Positions 51,393 to 60,344 of a stretch of 64,000 bases of DNA are shown piece after piece. Under the pieces are notes generated by a model that worked only from the letters and a program-made list of their open reading frames with translations, searched no databases and was not told where the DNA came from. Source of the stretch: AM-0621 sp964386705 (lineage in GTDB: Bacteria > Planctomycetota > Planctomycetia > Planctomycetales > Planctomycetaceae). The first letter of the stretch is position 1; each line of letters opens with the position of its first letter. Where the stretch lies: assembly GCA_964386705.1 (NCBI GenBank), contig CAYLTY010000001.1, forward strand, positions 1 to 64,000, given 5' to 3'. The position numbers and the translations under genes are program-made.

Positions 51393-53192
51393 CTAATTAC
51401 CGTAGGTTTGACCAACATCAGGACATTCTCGCGTGCGGATCATTCCAAGGACAATGATCACGTGCATTATCCTTGCTGCTGTCCGAGGACCTAACTCATC
51501 TGCGCTTTTGATTCCGTGACAAACATCATTTCTCAAATTGCGGCCACGCTGGTCAGTTAGAATGGTTCGCAAATAAGTGACGAGGTCTTCGCCTAGGATC
51601 TGGACCACTCTTTCTTCACGAAGTAGATCATCAAGGTTCTTGAGCATCATCCCTCGCTTCCGCCGGTCGGACTTCTGGATCGTTGCACCAACCGATTGGG
51701 CAAGTGTCCGTATTGCGGATTCTGCCTCTGGAATTAGGAGATGTGCGGCGACGATGGAGTCTCCATTGATAAATGCTTCGACACCTCTTCTTAATACTGG
51801 CAGGCGATCACTTCGCCACAGCGGTGCCCGCAGGACTTCTGACAACAGGTCGTCGGCATTTAACTTGAATCGCTCGATTAACTTGGTAAAGGCCACCTCC
51901 AGCAACATGTCACAAAACTGAGTCTGTTGGGAAATGTGTCTTACAAGATGGCCTTCGGGATCTTCGTCGGCTGGACCAATTGCAGAAACAGTCCTTCCGT
52001 CGATGTCTACGATTGTAGTTGTAATCAACGAAGCAGCTATGGCTTCTTTTTGAATGCTTGCGAGAGTTGCTCGCTCATCCTCAAGTCGAGGGATAAAACA
52101 GTTGGCAATTCGCCTGAGGCTTTTTGGAAGATCATCGATAATTATTTGTGACAGCCAGTCATCCATCTCATGATCTGTTATCGTGATCGGAACCGAGTGA
52201 CTAGTCATTTCATCCGGTACATCAATCTGTCTTTGTTGCAGAATACCCAGAACTCGCTTGGCCTCACCGTGCTGCTCGAACTCCACCAGTAGGTCATGCA
52301 GCCGCTGCAACCACTTGACGGCAAGCATGGCAGATGCTTCTATAGCCGCCTGCGATACCGCAGTCACATAACAGCCTAGTATGGCGGCAACGTCATCAGC
52401 TTTAGATCGTGATCGGTAGTAACGAGCTAGTGAAATCACAATTGATTCGAGAGCCCACTGATCAATGTTCTCTTTCGGCATCCCATCTATATGTCTTCGT
52501 AAAGTAGCAGCAATTTCGTCGAGAATGTTAGCGGGCTGCCTCCGTCGTGGTATTTCCAACATACAGTTAAAGAGTGGCAGTAATAAATCAATACCCTCGT
52601 CCTTGTCCGTTCTCAGTGTTGCATAATCGACAGTTGTGCGACAGCAAGTTTCGAGGCGCTTTGGATTGTTGATCTCAAGTACAAGCGAGATCGCTCGTTT
52701 TATGAACTGGCCGCCTGTGAAATGTGAAGCGATCCTGTCAGTCACCACTGATTCAACGTACGAATCAATTGCTATGTTTGCCGCGTCAACTGAAGGCCGG
52801 ATGCTCGTTGTTATCTTCGTAAACTCCCAAATGGCATCGGCGTATCTCGCCCGCAAGACTGGATGCCTCGATTCATTCATGCGTGCCTGCCAGTAATTCA
52901 AGCATTCCGGCGTAATGCTTTCGAGTGAGGGTGAGTCAATTCGAACACCTTCTTTGTTCGTGTAAGACATCTCAGGACCGAAGGCGGTGCCCCATTCTGT
53001 TTGTTCAAATCGCAGATCAAGCGTCGATGCAATGAATTCCCATTGGTAGGCGGATGCTGGAATGTCTTGGCGCGGATAGAGCTCTTCGCGAATTGATTCC
53101 AGTGCACAAGCAACGTCGTAGTTAGCCAAATGGCTTTTACGTTCGAGCTCAGCGAGTACTGTTGCAACTCTTCGGTCCGGAGTGTCTGTCAT
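51393..53192 (-). CDS. DUF4209-type protein with C-terminal HEPN motif
   Basis: The product has 599 residues, soluble and almost all helical. Near the C-terminus, LRNDVCHG has R554-N-x3-H559, the RX4-6H catalytic motif of HEPN ribonucleases, in the setting RGRNLRNDVCHGI that I associate with DUF4209. HEPN domains cut RNA in many toxin and abortive-infection systems. The N-terminal ~500 residues are repeat-like helices without other motifs and may sense or restrain the nuclease. It lies on the same strand as the BREX-like operon, 338 bp after brxL, so it may be an accessory effector of that locus. RNase activity is inferred from the motif only. Confidence 0.72.
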   Translation of the reverse strand: MTDTPDRRVATVLAELERKSHLANYDVACALESIREELYPRQDIPASAYQWEFIASTLDLRFEQTEWGTAFGPEMSYTNKEGVRIDSPSLESITPECLNYWQARMNESRHPVLRARYADAIWEFTKITTSIRPSVDAANIAIDSYVESVVTDRIASHFTGGQFIKRAISLVLEINNPKRLETCCRTTVDYATLRTDKDEGIDLLLPLFNCMLEIPRRRQPANILDEIAATLRRHIDGMPKENIDQWALESIVISLARYYRSRSKADDVAAILGCYVTAVSQAAIEASAMLAVKWLQRLHDLLVEFEQHGEAKRVLGILQQRQIDVPDEMTSHSVPITITDHEMDDWLSQIIIDDLPKSLRRIANCFIPRLEDERATLASIQKEAIAASLITTTIVDIDGRTVSAIGPADEDPEGHLVRHISQQTQFCDMLLEVAFTKLIERFKLNADDLLSEVLRAPLWRSDRLPVLRRGVEAFINGDSIVAAHLLIPEAESAIRTLAQSVGATIQKSDRRKRGMMLKNLDDLLREERVVQILGEDLVTYLRTILTDQRGRNLRNDVCHGIKSADELGPRTAARIMHVIIVLGMIRTRECPDVGQTYGN

Positions 53193-53530
53193 AGGCTTAA
53201 ACCTGGGTGATCTCGATTGTTTGGACCATGTTTTGTAGCAGCCTCAAAAGCGATTACAGGAGACAGGCCGCATTGACTCGTAATAGCACAGAGTCCTGAA
53301 TGCGTTTATCAATGCCTCGCTCGTAGTCTGCGGATCGGCGACTGCCGTTTCAAAGGCCGGAAGTAAGGGTAGCGGGATGAGTTCGGTAACAGGCTGAGCC
53401 GAATGTGCTTACGGGTCAACCAAATCACTTGTCAGCATTTTGGCCCCATTTGTCCGTGAGCTTGGGTTTCATATGCCAGTAGGCTGTTGACTTGGGATGC
53501 GTTCCACGACAGTACCTTGTCGCAAAGGTC
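53193..53530. other. Spacer between brxL and the DUF4209 gene
   Basis: There is no gene in these 338 bp. It is long enough to hold a separate promoter for the DUF4209 gene; none was identified with confidence. Confidence 0.5.
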
Positions 53531-55594
53531 TTACTCTGCCAACGCCTTGAAGAACGCGTCGGCGGGGTCACTGTAGAATTCGATGCTGATTTTTGTCCAA
53601 AGGTCGTCTGGCAAGTCATTCAGTTGTCTGCGAGCAGCGACGGGCATCAGCAAGGTCGTTGCCTGCTTTTCGATGGCGACTTCGGCAATCGAAACGGCGT
53701 TTGGAATCAGCTCCACTGAGCCACCGAGGTTGAGTGAGCCAACTAAGACCATTCCACCCTTGGTACTTCGTTCGAGCAACGAACTGGCGAGAGCGACCAA
53801 AACTGGCAGGCCCACTCCAATTCCGCTGCGATCGTTGTCCATTGCGCGCATCTGGATGTTGAACTCATGCGAGCGAGGATCTCGATCGCCGACGAGCTTC
53901 TTTGCGAGGGTGTACAAATTCTGTTCGCCCACCTTGACGCTTTCGCGGAAGCCGGCCGGAGCTGGTGTGTTCAAAATCTTAACACCGCCACTGCCGGGGC
54001 CAACGGACACTTCGATGCGATATAAGCCAGCACCCGATTCCTGAGAACCAGGGCTGATGGCCCAAACCTGACCAGGTGGAAGTGGATCGCCTTCTATGGC
54101 GTCGTCACTGTGAAGTTCAGGAGTAGCCACAAACTTTTCAACGCCGTCGGTACCCATCGTGTAACTGAAGTGCGTATTACGGAACTCGCTTTTTAGACAT
54201 CGCTTCTGCTGTTCTTTGACACGGCGGCGAGACTCGAAGGCGATTCGGACAATTTCTTCCAAGTCATCATCAGGAACGGGCATCGAAGGGTCGGGGAATA
54301 GTAACTTCAAAAGCCCGCTGATTGATTTGTTGACGGCCTCAATGTCACGACCACTGAGTGCGCCACCGAAATGCACTCGCCCCTGTAACGCAGAAACGCG
54401 ACTGCTGGGGCGCAGCTTGTTCCAGCATTCGCTGAGGAAGTCGCTCACCAAACCAAAGTGATTGGTCAGGTGTTCGTTAGGGTTGAGCTTTGGAAAGTCC
54501 CAGCCCGGTACAAATGCGTGCAAGCGATCATGAAAGGCAGTGTCGTCGCGCATTTCGGGAGGCAGTGGGCTGAGTAGATGTCCGATACGTTGCTGCTGTT
54601 CGATATCGACGTCGAAGTTGCCGACCATGACGATGCCTCCTTCGGCGCGGATGCTGTCCTTGCCGCGGCTGAATTCGCCTGACGCCATATAGCCCTTCAT
54701 GATGTTGACGCCATCTTTCTGGTCGAAAGAAACGCCGGACACTTCGTCAAAACAGACCACGTCATACTGGCAGACCAGTCCACGCTGCCCGTTGGCGTTG
54801 TTCACGAACATCTTGGCAACCGTGGCTTTGCCACCCGAAATTAAATGGGAGTACGGAGAGATTTGCTGGAACAGATGGCTCTTGCCAGTTCCTCGCGGAC
54901 CAAGTTCCACCAGATTGAAGTTACGTTCCACGAACGGGACCATCCGTAGCAAGCAAACCCAAATCGCACGTTCGGTGAGATGTTCCGGCTCAAGCCCGAT
55001 CGACCGGATCAGGAAGTGACGCCATTGCTCGGAACTAAAAGCCTGCCTGCCTCGTGCCAAGACATCCAGTACGTCCGACTTCGACATCTGAATCGGGCGC
55101 AAGGCATCAATCGAAAATGGCCTACCGTTGCGTTCCTGAGCAACCAGCGCGTCGTAGCCCAGCGTGATTTCGGCGTAGAAACCGTCGGTCAGCATACGCT
55201 CGTGTTCGCGGACTAGGTTGTCATCGATACGAACATCTCTTAGGGCCAGGCTGGGGACTTCCGCCACATAGCAGTCATTCTTTGCATCCAGCTTGGCCTT
55301 CAGGATGTCGATCAACTTGACCGAACCCTTGTCGCGTGACTTTGCCTTGAACAACTCTTCCTCGCCCGTGCGAACAGTTCGGTCCTTCAGTTGCCGCTCG
55401 ACGATCTCAAGTCCCTCGGAAATTTCTGTTTCATCGACCGTGGCACAGTACCTACCAAGTAAAAACTCCACGACATAAGTAGGTACCGGATATTGACGAG
55501 AATACCTCCGCACTAGGTCTTTTCGGACGAGATATCCATCAAACGCTGAAGCACCAAGCTGATCAAGGGTGTCGAGTTCCAATGTGATGCTCAT
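53531..55594 (-). CDS. brxL: BREX protein BrxL (Lon-like AAA+ protein)
   Basis: The product has 687 residues, the usual length. After an N-terminal domain (~1-190), the AAA+ core has Walker A GPRGTGKSH (~231-239) and Walker B VVCFDEVSG (~281). The C-terminal Lon-protease-like domain has a DRSGIGVGLPVLVALASSLL region with the catalytic-type Ser (~589). The strand where Lon carries its catalytic Lys (GxLKEK) reads IPNAVSIAEV, so the Ser-Lys dyad looks incomplete. This agrees with the published view of BrxL as a DNA-binding/translocating protein rather than a protease. Its start overlaps the pglZ stop (ATGA-type, 4 bp). It is the last core BREX gene here; BREX type 1 and type 4 both end in brxL. 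Confidence 0.93.
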   Translation of the reverse strand: MSITLELDTLDQLGASAFDGYLVRKDLVRRYSRQYPVPTYVVEFLLGRYCATVDETEISEGLEIVERQLKDRTVRTGEEELFKAKSRDKGSVKLIDILKAKLDAKNDCYVAEVPSLALRDVRIDDNLVREHERMLTDGFYAEITLGYDALVAQERNGRPFSIDALRPIQMSKSDVLDVLARGRQAFSSEQWRHFLIRSIGLEPEHLTERAIWVCLLRMVPFVERNFNLVELGPRGTGKSHLFQQISPYSHLISGGKATVAKMFVNNANGQRGLVCQYDVVCFDEVSGVSFDQKDGVNIMKGYMASGEFSRGKDSIRAEGGIVMVGNFDVDIEQQQRIGHLLSPLPPEMRDDTAFHDRLHAFVPGWDFPKLNPNEHLTNHFGLVSDFLSECWNKLRPSSRVSALQGRVHFGGALSGRDIEAVNKSISGLLKLLFPDPSMPVPDDDLEEIVRIAFESRRRVKEQQKRCLKSEFRNTHFSYTMGTDGVEKFVATPELHSDDAIEGDPLPPGQVWAISPGSQESGAGLYRIEVSVGPGSGGVKILNTPAPAGFRESVKVGEQNLYTLAKKLVGDRDPRSHEFNIQMRAMDNDRSGIGVGLPVLVALASSLLERSTKGGMVLVGSLNLGGSVELIPNAVSIAEVAIEKQATTLLMPVAARRQLNDLPDDLWTKISIEFYSDPADAFFKALAE

Positions 55595-57969
55595 GACTCC
55601 TCACCTCCAACAATTGTGGATTGCTTGCCGACGATTCGGCCGCGTGCGTCGAGTACCACGACTACTGCTGCTGAACCTGCCAGATCCTCATTTTCCACGA
55701 GCAATGACGCTTTGCCGTCGCTTTCAGGTTCGCAAACTTCAACGGCAATGCTGGAGGCAGTTGAATTGGGAGACGTTCGCAAATCGACGCGGAGCGAAGA
55801 GTCAGTTGGATCAACCTGAAGTCGGACACGCTGTCCACGCCATTGGATGTCTGAAATCGTTACCTTGACCGATGATCCATTCTCGGACGGTTCAACCAGC
55901 AAATCCGGGATCAGGCACTCTTGAAGACTTATGCCGCCATGCGAATAAGCGTAACCTTGTGAAAACACACTGATGCCAGGAGCGCACGCGAATTCCGCTG
56001 ATGGATTCCACGTCCACGACGCCGTCGGCACGCTGAGCTGCGAATCTCCTTTGATCCGAGCACACCGAGACCATTTGCTTTCGGTGAGGTAGTGCGGCAG
56101 TTCTTGCTTGGGCAAATTTCCCGGCATGAGTAACCAACCGTGATCAGTGACGACTCGCACTGACTTCCAACCGGCTTCAAGCAGGGTGATGATTCGTTCG
56201 ACTAACCGTTCAATTTCCCCTTCAAGCTGCCCCGCAAGCTCAATCTGCATATCGTGACCACGCCGATCAATTGTGCCGAACTCCGTCCAACCGCGGTTCG
56301 TTGCTTTTGTCGGTCCTGAATTCTCTTCGCTGCCGACAATTTGATATTCGGATTCCTTCAGTAACTTTTGGAAGCGGGCATGAGTCAGCTCTTCGTCGGT
56401 GTCTTTAATGATTGGTGCATAGTCGCTGGGAATATCCTTTCCAGTTAAGCGATGGGCGATTGGAGAAACCGCCGGTTTTGCTGTTGCGGTTACGCAAGGA
56501 AGGGCCGACCAACGAAATCGAAATGACGTCTTCAAGCTCCGCTGCTCCAACCGTGCCGATAAAAGTCGGGCTAGGTCGAACCGCAGGCCGTCCGCAAACA
56601 ACAGGCATGCTCCTCGATCAGCTTCGATCTTTGGCTGCTGAACCAGCGTGGGGAGTGGATTGCTGGCCACCAGCTTTTGCAGTCGTTCGGCAGCGTGTTC
56701 CAGCCACGGCAAGTACAACGCCCGAACCGTGGTCCTGACGGCATTTCGCTGAGCGTTATTCCCTAAACAAGCCAAGGCACGCAGTGCCGCTTCATCCGCG
56801 AGGTAGCCAAACTCGCTGTAGAGATTTGCTATGTGTTCCGGCGAGTCGCCCCCCAGATAGGACTCCGTTCGTTCCGCAAGCTGCACGAGATGCAGCAGTG
56901 CCGTCGCCAGTGGGGAGCGACCAAGTTGTGCCCAAACCCAATTTCGTCGCGGACCATGCTCGGCCTCCAGCTTGCGAATTGCTGAACGTGCATCGGCTGC
57001 TGAGACCGATTGCAGAGATTCCAGCTTCTGCCGTAGCGACTGTTCCGCAGTGTCGTTTTCGTCGGGCCAGGCTTCTCGATCAAACAGCAGCTTGCCGCCG
57101 GACGGCTTCGATCGAATCAACAGTTCTGGGATGTTCGGATAGAGTGCTGGCGATTCGCAAAATCGTTCCCAGAGAGCGGACCACGTGTCACTGTTTCGCA
57201 AACCGAATGATTCAGCGGCGACCGTTTCACCATCTGATTCCGGGTCGAAGCCGAAGTCATTCCGACAACGATTCCGGAACGCGTGCCATTTGCCCACCTC
57301 TTGAAATCGCTTCTGCACATCTGACGGTGAATTCATCCACGTCAGCAGCTCACGCGGATGATCGCCGACAACCAACCGGTCGAAGTCCTCCGCTTCCAGC
57401 TTTTTTCCTTTGAGCTGACTGATTGGCGTCTCTGCCAGCACCATCAGGCTGGCATCCATCGACCTCCGCGTCGATGCGTCGCGGAAGACATCCAGCCCCA
57501 GTGAGTTCTCTGAAACCAGAAACGCCTCAATGCTCCAATCGCGGCCGTTCTTTTGAGTCCAGACTGCCCCGCGATATTGCAGTTCCACCAGTGGACGCAG
57601 CAGGACCGGGCATTCGTCACCTGCTCGCAAGTCCTGACGACTGATCTCCGGCATGTAGATCACGGGAACGACATCGGCGGCAATGGGTACTTCGTCGATG
57701 AGGCGGGCAATGACACACTTGAGCCAGATGGCTGGCCCAGTTCGTGTCGCTGGATCGTAATCACCAAGCGTCAGCAACTGCGGCAGTCGCTCGCGGAGCA
57801 ATGGCACCAGTGGTCGCCATTCGCCACGCGGATCAGCCCACAACAACGCGGCTGGTTTCTCATCGACACCGGGCTGGTGGCTCGATGCGGAATGCAGTGA
57901 ATCAATCACGGCTTCCAGCATCGTCGAGGGCGGCTTTCCGCTCGAAGACTTAGAGACACTCTTGCTCAC
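55591..57969 (-). CDS. pglZ: BREX protein PglZ (alkaline phosphatase superfamily)
   Basis: The product has 792 residues with a GTG start at 57969 that overlaps the DUF262 gene stop (GTGA). The N-terminal half carries the BREX-type helical and ADPRGEWRPLVPLLRER region. The PglZ phosphatase-like core has the metal-binding Asp in CLLFADGLRFD (~456), Thr in LPCVTATAKPAVSP, DHGWLL (~607) and the last His in YSHGGISLQECLIPDLL. It probably interacts with PglX and acts as a phosphodiesterase or scaffold in BREX, a system that methylates host DNA and blocks phage replication. A duplicate of its first ~50 codons lies at 60182-60344, upstream in the operon. Confidence 0.93.
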   Translation of the reverse strand: MSKSVSKSSSGKPPSTMLEAVIDSLHSASSHQPGVDEKPAALLWADPRGEWRPLVPLLRERLPQLLTLGDYDPATRTGPAIWLKCVIARLIDEVPIAADVVPVIYMPEISRQDLRAGDECPVLLRPLVELQYRGAVWTQKNGRDWSIEAFLVSENSLGLDVFRDASTRRSMDASLMVLAETPISQLKGKKLEAEDFDRLVVGDHPRELLTWMNSPSDVQKRFQEVGKWHAFRNRCRNDFGFDPESDGETVAAESFGLRNSDTWSALWERFCESPALYPNIPELLIRSKPSGGKLLFDREAWPDENDTAEQSLRQKLESLQSVSAADARSAIRKLEAEHGPRRNWVWAQLGRSPLATALLHLVQLAERTESYLGGDSPEHIANLYSEFGYLADEAALRALACLGNNAQRNAVRTTVRALYLPWLEHAAERLQKLVASNPLPTLVQQPKIEADRGACLLFADGLRFDLARLLSARLEQRSLKTSFRFRWSALPCVTATAKPAVSPIAHRLTGKDIPSDYAPIIKDTDEELTHARFQKLLKESEYQIVGSEENSGPTKATNRGWTEFGTIDRRGHDMQIELAGQLEGEIERLVERIITLLEAGWKSVRVVTDHGWLLMPGNLPKQELPHYLTESKWSRCARIKGDSQLSVPTASWTWNPSAEFACAPGISVFSQGYAYSHGGISLQECLIPDLLVEPSENGSSVKVTISDIQWRGQRVRLQVDPTDSSLRVDLRTSPNSTASSIAVEVCEPESDGKASLLVENEDLAGSAAVVVVLDARGRIVGKQSTIVGGEES

Positions 57970-60116
57970 GACTCATCCTCCGCAAGGTCCAGGCGCCTTT
58001 GGGAACCTTGAACGAAAGCGATGAGTTCCTTCCGCATCATGGCATCCCTATCAGCAATCGCTTTCGTTATGACATCCACGGAGTGAGCCTCTGGGTCAAA
58101 TTGACAAACGGCGATCTTCAGCTTGCTGCACCAGTCGTCGGCTTTGACCTTCCCCGTTTTGAACTCATGCACATCGCCGAGGAACTTCTTCAACGGTTTG
58201 TCGGATTTCGAGATGTTGAACGACTTCTCCAACAGAGTGCAGTTCCCCAATTGATTGATAGCGGCGAGCAACTCCTGGCGTTGTTCATCGTCCGCTGGCG
58301 GAAGCTGTTCGACCAATCGAGTCCATAGCTTAAATGCCACGGTGTGATCGACTTCGAGGTCACAAACCTTTTGCTTCCCCGCCCGCAGCGGAATGCGCGA
58401 CAATGCCCATCGGTCGGTATCCAGTCGGTGCCAAACCCAAAGCAATGTGTTGTATCTTGTAACTTGTTCTCGCTTGTCGACCGACAGAGACTGGACGTAG
58501 GCAGCAGCATCAACAGCAATACCGTCTGTGAGCGATTTGAACCGGCCTGAGACTGTCTGAATGGCAACAGTAGGATCAGTCGCCGCTGTCAGGGCAGCGT
58601 GATCTTTGGAGAGTTCCTTCGCATAATTTACGAGCACCGTTCCCGATGACGATGCCCAAAGCCCCGCCCAGTGAGAACAAATCATCCATCTGTCGATATG
58701 CTTGTCGAGCTGTTCTTCGAGCGACTTATTGAAGGAATCTGTAGCAACTGTGTTTTGCGGATGCGTGCGCAACCACCGGTAAGCGGAGAAAACCGAACAC
58801 CAGATCACAATCAAGGCATTGATCGAGTTGTACTGCCCGTTCTGCCCGTAACGCAGATCATGGTCCTTTGCGGTTTGCAGCACGGTTTCCAGAGACCGAA
58901 CGATATCGGACCATTCCGCTGACAAGTCACCTGCCATTGGGCGAACCGTGTCACCCTTGAGGAGGTCTTTATCGGATAGAAGATTTCCATCGCGATGAGT
59001 GGTTGCCCAAATGAATGACACGGCGCGCACAAGGTCATCCATGCGAATTGGCAAACCCTTATCGCGGGCCAGCGTCAACAATGTTTCGAAGCAATCCCCG
59101 GCCGTCTTGCCAGCGGTCGCCTGACTATCCCATCCGACTTTGAGCCATGCGAAAGTGATTTCTTCGCGTGTCAGAGTCCTTCCCGCAGTATTGAGACGCG
59201 TGAAGATATTGACGATCGCCTCGTTGTATTCATCTTGTGCCCAAAGCGCCTCGTCGTAAGGTCGCAGTTCGAGATAGGTGATCTTGCTGAGCTTTACATC
59301 GCGAAGAACTGACATCAGCTCGCCCATAGGGTCAAGCACCTTCTCAATGACTTGCGGATCGACGCTGTGTTCTTCAAGGACTGGCTTAACGGCATCCTTA
59401 AACTGCCGCTCCCGAAGATTCGGATTCGCCAGGACCGACGACCAAAGTCGGCCGAGACGAAGAAAGCGTCCTATGTTCTCCGGCGCAAATGCCTTCTGGA
59501 TTGGACTTCGATAATTGGTTGGCTTGGCCCATGTCGACTCGCCGTTGTTGGGATCTGTCACAGCCCAACACAACACGTTGCGATAATCGATTCCAATCAC
59601 GTCCTTGGATTCCTGGTAAGCGGCGAGGAATTGAGGAACGTCAAAGCACAATGTCCCTTTGGACCAATGAGGATTCGTGGGGCGTCGACCACGCGGTCGA
59701 ACTCCTTCAAGTTGCTCCAACCAGACGCGGTCCTCCTGCTTGAATCCCCATCCGTCACCACACAATGCGAGCAGAAGACTTTGCACCCGCTGTTGTCCGT
59801 CAAGAACCATGTGATAGGACGCTGGAGGATCTCTTCGTGTGACCGTAGCACCCGCCGCACTTTCAGTGCGATCGACTACTTGCCAGAACTCGCGATGCGG
59901 AATGCTCCCCAGATCATTGTGATCGACCTTCCACATCAATAGCGTTCCAAAAGGCCAACCGCGAATCAGAGAATCGATCAGCAATGTGACCTGCGTTGGA
60001 TCCCAGACATACGGCCGCTGAAGGTCTGGAATGACTACGGTCGTGCCATTGGCATTCGATGCTCGGTCGATAAGGTCGTGGAGGTCTTCGGATTTTGGTT
60101 CGTAAATGTTGGCCAT
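57966..60116 (-). CDS. DUF262/DUF1524 protein, BrxU-like (GmrSD family) nuclease
   Basis: The product has 716 residues. The N-terminal DUF262 domain has VVIPDLQRPYVWDPTQ (QRPYVW 33-38) and VLDGQQRVQSLLL (DGQQR 106-110), the nucleotide-hydrolysing motifs. The C-terminal DUF1524 domain has an HNH-type nuclease core: EVDHTVAFKLW (~589) and LGNCTLLEKSFNISKSDKP (~625). This is the single-chain GmrSD architecture of type IV restriction enzymes that cut modified phage DNA. Its place between pglX and pglZ is exactly that of BrxU in the Escherichia fergusonii BREX locus, so I take it as a BrxU-type accessory. It starts 11 bp after a relict pglX 3' end and overlaps pglZ by GTGA. Confidence 0.9.
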   Translation of the reverse strand: MANIYEPKSEDLHDLIDRASNANGTTVVIPDLQRPYVWDPTQVTLLIDSLIRGWPFGTLLMWKVDHNDLGSIPHREFWQVVDRTESAAGATVTRRDPPASYHMVLDGQQRVQSLLLALCGDGWGFKQEDRVWLEQLEGVRPRGRRPTNPHWSKGTLCFDVPQFLAAYQESKDVIGIDYRNVLCWAVTDPNNGESTWAKPTNYRSPIQKAFAPENIGRFLRLGRLWSSVLANPNLRERQFKDAVKPVLEEHSVDPQVIEKVLDPMGELMSVLRDVKLSKITYLELRPYDEALWAQDEYNEAIVNIFTRLNTAGRTLTREEITFAWLKVGWDSQATAGKTAGDCFETLLTLARDKGLPIRMDDLVRAVSFIWATTHRDGNLLSDKDLLKGDTVRPMAGDLSAEWSDIVRSLETVLQTAKDHDLRYGQNGQYNSINALIVIWCSVFSAYRWLRTHPQNTVATDSFNKSLEEQLDKHIDRWMICSHWAGLWASSSGTVLVNYAKELSKDHAALTAATDPTVAIQTVSGRFKSLTDGIAVDAAAYVQSLSVDKREQVTRYNTLLWVWHRLDTDRWALSRIPLRAGKQKVCDLEVDHTVAFKLWTRLVEQLPPADDEQRQELLAAINQLGNCTLLEKSFNISKSDKPLKKFLGDVHEFKTGKVKADDWCSKLKIAVCQFDPEAHSVDVITKAIADRDAMMRKELIAFVQGSQRRLDLAEDES

Positions 60117-60127
60117 TTGGTGTCTCG

Positions 60128-60193
60128 CTATCGCTTCTCACGGGCGGCTTGTTTGAAGACGTTGATGTAGCGGCAGTCGTTCCAGCGGTCGCC
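60128..60193 (-). pseudogene. Relict 3' end of a second pglX
   Basis: The minus strand reads GDRWNDCRYINVFKQAAREK followed by R and TAG at 60128. It aligns with the last ~20 codons of the pglX at 62035 (GDRWNDCHYTNAFKQAAR). It ends 11 bp before the DUF262 start, just as pglX is followed by its accessory gene elsewhere. It is fused upstream to a pglZ 5' fragment. Confidence 0.88.
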
Positions 60194-60344
60194 ATTCGCC
60201 ACGCGGATCAGCCCACGGCAACGCGGCGGGGCGTTCATCAACCCCTGGCTGATGGCTGGCGGCGGAATGCAGTGAATCAATCACGGCTTCCAGCATCGTC
60301 GAGGGCGGCTTGACGCCTTGGGTCCTTGCAAGAGTTTTGCTCAC
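60182..60344 (-). pseudogene. Relict 5' end of a second pglZ
   Basis: From a GTG at 60344 that overlaps the AIPR stop, the frame reads KPPSTMLEAVIDSLHSAASH and then WADPRGEWRPL. This is nearly the same as residues ~10-55 of the intact PglZ. It then runs out of frame into the pglX relict and stops at 60138. The junction is a 12-bp sequence (60182-60193, CCAGCGGTCGCC on the plus strand) shared, with one mismatch, by both parents. Confidence 0.9.

Noticed and set aside
53531..55594. Calling this gene a housekeeping Lon protease
   Set aside because: Domain order, length, the missing Lon lysine and the neighbouring pglZ identify BrxL instead.
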